From NCBI GenBank assembly GCA_030248825.1, contig JARCMB010000359.1:1-7353 (forward strand): 7,353 nucleotides of DNA, given 5' to 3'. The notes beneath the pieces were generated by a model. It did not search any database and was not told the origin of the DNA. It saw only the letters and a list, made by a program, of their open reading frames with translations. This document shows positions 5,710 through 7,353 of this stretch, in pieces (within the stretch, counting starts at the first letter, position 1; each line of letters starts with the position of its first letter). This stretch comes from Pseudanabaenaceae cyanobacterium MP8IB2.15. Its GTDB lineage: Bacteria > Cyanobacteriota > Cyanobacteriia > Pseudanabaenales > Pseudanabaenaceae. The translations under genes and the position numbers were made by a program.

Positions 5710-7244
5710 GGCTGAGGCGGTTCCGAGGGAGTAGGATTGGGGACGAGGATTTGGTCGATACTTGGAGTAGGCTTCAGGTTTGGGTCAACATTTTGAGCTG
5801 GGGTTTGAGCTGGATTTTGGAGTTGCGATGGGGCTAATGGTGGGCGATTTGCCGTACTGAGATTCTCGTAGATGGCGCGAGAAACATCCCGAATCAGTTG
5901 GTTAGCTCGTTGATCGTTGTCAGGGCGTTTGACGATTGCCGCGACAATGTAGCGTTTACCATTTGGCATATCGACAATTCCCGCATCCCCCACAGATGAA
6001 CGGATGTCACCAGTTTTATGGGCAATTCTTGCTTCTGGGCCTAAACCTTTGGGCAAAAGTGTATTCGTCTCAGTGCGCTGCATAATGTCCATAAATCGAT
6101 CGCGGTTGCGTAATGTCAGCAACTTGCCCCGATCTACCATTGCCAACAGATTTACCAGATCTTGTGAACTGGTGGTATTAGTGCCTGTGATGTCAGGTAA
6201 AAGATTGCGGATTACAGTCGAAGTCATGCCCCAAGACTTAAATCGCTGATTTAGTAAATCTTTCCCGCCAAGACGCTTAATGATAATGTTGGTGGCAGTG
6301 TTATCACTGATCGTAATCATCATCGTCAAAACTTCCAAATAGGAGAGACGAGTGCCAAGTGGCTGATATTGTAGATCTCCTGCTTCTCCGACAATATCTT
6401 CGGTTTTGAGTTCGATCGATTCATCGAATCGCACCTTGTCGTTACCAACATCCTCTAAAAAAGCGATCAGGACTGGAATTTTGATGATGCTGGCAGAGGC
6501 AATCGGCTGATTAGCATTGATATTGATATAGCTCGAACTATCTAGATCGACTGCCAGTACCTGTAAGCCAAGATCTGGTTCAGCCGCCGCTAGCCCCTTA
6601 ATCTTGGCAGTCAAAGGAGCTAACTCGGTTTTAAGCTGTACACCTGTTGGCTCTGCATTTGCGGCATCACTAGTTTTATTGGAATTGGTGGAAGTAGCGA
6701 CGATCGAACCTGAAAGATTGCCGTTAGCCGCATAGCTCTGCCAGAATGAGATCAGAGTCCCCGCAATTACGCTTAAACCAATCCCAGCAACTACGGTACG
6801 AAGGATTTGCAAAGTCGATGACTTTACGATCGATCTGGTTGATTTGGGTGGCGATTTAGGGGTCGAATTTATTTTTAGTGCGGTCGGATGCGATTTTGAT
6901 GCCGTGAGATTTTGGGGATTATTTTGGATCGTGTGGTTAGCGATCGAGGAGCGATTTGACGCTTGACGGGGAAATCGCCGCATCTTTTGGTCTGGTTTTA
7001 GATCTGCTCCACTTTGGGGCTGAGAACTGGCTGCTTGGGAATTAGTTGCCTGAGAACTCTTGGAACCATTAGTACTTATACCTTTAGCCTTTTGCTTTTC
7101 CCGTAATCTGCGTAATCTGTCCTCACGATTTTTAAAGCCCATGTCTCGGGCTGAATCTTTTTTCACATCCTTTAGCGTCTCTTTAGGTAAATCCTTTGAA
7201 GAAGATTTTTGCTCCACGATAATTCCTTGCTCACTCTTCGACAC
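5706..7244 (-). CDS. Membrane-anchored serine hydrolase of the class A beta-lactamase fold (PBP-like)
   Basis: This 512-residue protein starts at GTG 7244. The frame is closed by TAG at 7250-7248, and AGG lies 6 bases upstream of the GTG. Residues 1-140 are disordered, charged and Ser/Gln/Asn-rich, with a basic RLRRLREKQKAK stretch (43-54). One membrane segment (about 148-168) puts the rest outside the cytoplasm. The catalytic domain (about 224-462) has SIIK (nucleophile Ser252, Lys255), SDN (313-315) and KTG (410-412). The 61-residue step from SxxK to SDN is normal for class A enzymes. The omega loop is shorter and has no Glu where the deacylating Glu166 should be (around IRNLLPDITG, 345-354). 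Slow deacylation or a peptidoglycan DD-peptidase-like role is therefore more likely than true beta-lactamase activity. A Pro-rich tail covers 468-512. It converges on txlA. Confidence 0.88.
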   Translation of the reverse strand: MSKSEQGIIVEQKSSSKDLPKETLKDVKKDSARDMGFKNREDRLRRLREKQKAKGISTNGSKSSQATNSQAASSQPQSGADLKPDQKMRRFPRQASNRSSIANHTIQNNPQNLTASKSHPTALKINSTPKSPPKSTRSIVKSSTLQILRTVVAGIGLSVIAGTLISFWQSYAANGNLSGSIVATSTNSNKTSDAANAEPTGVQLKTELAPLTAKIKGLAAAEPDLGLQVLAVDLDSSSYININANQPIASASIIKIPVLIAFLEDVGNDKVRFDESIELKTEDIVGEAGDLQYQPLGTRLSYLEVLTMMITISDNTATNIIIKRLGGKDLLNQRFKSWGMTSTVIRNLLPDITGTNTTSSQDLVNLLAMVDRGKLLTLRNRDRFMDIMQRTETNTLLPKGLGPEARIAHKTGDIRSSVGDAGIVDMPNGKRYIVAAIVKRPDNDQRANQLIRDVSRAIYENLSTANRPPLAPSQLQNPAQTPAQNVDPNLKPTPSIDQILVPNPTPSEPPQP

Positions 7245-7255
7245 ATACTACCTGA

Positions 7256-7284
7256 GTTTTAGAAAAAATTACTCTCAGAGTCAA
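7256..7284 (-). promoter_or_regulatory. Candidate promoter of the serine hydrolase with an embedded palindrome
   Basis: On the minus strand, TTGACT (7284-7279) and TAAAAC (7261-7256) are 17 bases apart; the -35 matches five of six positions and the -10 four. Transcription would start only a few bases before GTG 7244, leaving almost no leader, which lowers confidence. ACTCTCAGAGT (7271-7281), a perfect 5-bp inverted repeat around one base, overlaps the -35 and could be an operator. Otherwise 7245-7353 shows no gene. Confidence 0.35.
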
Positions 7285-7353
7285 ACTTATTGGTTAAGAA
7301 TTTCTGGAAATAGCCCAATTAATTTGCCTCAATATACCTCTGAGCATCTTAAC

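Noticed and set aside
6004..6249. Plus-strand open frame inside the serine-hydrolase gene
   Set aside because: The minus strand here encodes the omega-loop to KTG region with intact catalytic motifs, so the plus frame is a by-product.
1..7353. Many CGATCG palindromes as transcription-factor operators
   Set aside because: They are spread through coding sequence on both sides of every gene, which fits the HIP1 background of cyanobacterial genomes and not gene-specific control.

Overview
The window comes from a cyanobacterium. About 28 copies of CGATCG (counted by eye) lie in 7.35 kb where chance predicts about two. Two of them are complete HIP1 octamers (GCGATCGC). The gene families agree: a TxlA/HCF164-type thylakoid thioredoxin, a Uma2 nuclease and a DUF1565 beta-helix protein. 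The genus cannot be fixed from this sequence. No tRNA, rRNA, CRISPR array or insertion sequence was seen.

Layout, left to right. On the minus strand, a Uma2-family nuclease gene (343-984) is followed after 24 bases by the first 106 codons of a CbiX-type sirohydrochlorin chelatase (1-318). The chelatase starts at TTG behind a good ribosome site and runs off the left edge. Divergent from them, a 79-codon gene of unknown function (1036-1275) is followed by a short leader and a 724-residue membrane protein (1445-3619). That protein joins a degenerate sigma54-activator-like AAA+ domain to a NapH/NosR-like iron-sulfur membrane module. Next come a secreted parallel beta-helix protein with a Lys/Pro tail (3790-5064), which has its own good promoter, and txlA (5110-5670). 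A membrane-anchored beta-lactamase-fold serine hydrolase (7244-5706) faces txlA on the minus strand, with 35 bases between the two stops.

How the genes may work together. The plus-strand genes suggest membrane redox and envelope functions. The Fe-S protein looks built for electron transfer through the membrane, and TxlA delivers reducing equivalents to thiols on the lumenal side. The beta-helix protein and serine hydrolase act outside the cytoplasm. Only co-orientation and closeness link these genes; no shared pathway is proven. The chelatase makes cobalt- or iron-containing tetrapyrroles and belongs to a different transcription unit.

The most unusual object is the AAA+/polyferredoxin fusion. 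Its ATPase motifs are broken, it lacks the GAFTGA sigma54-contact loop and a helix-turn-helix, and cyanobacteria as a group are not known to have sigma54.
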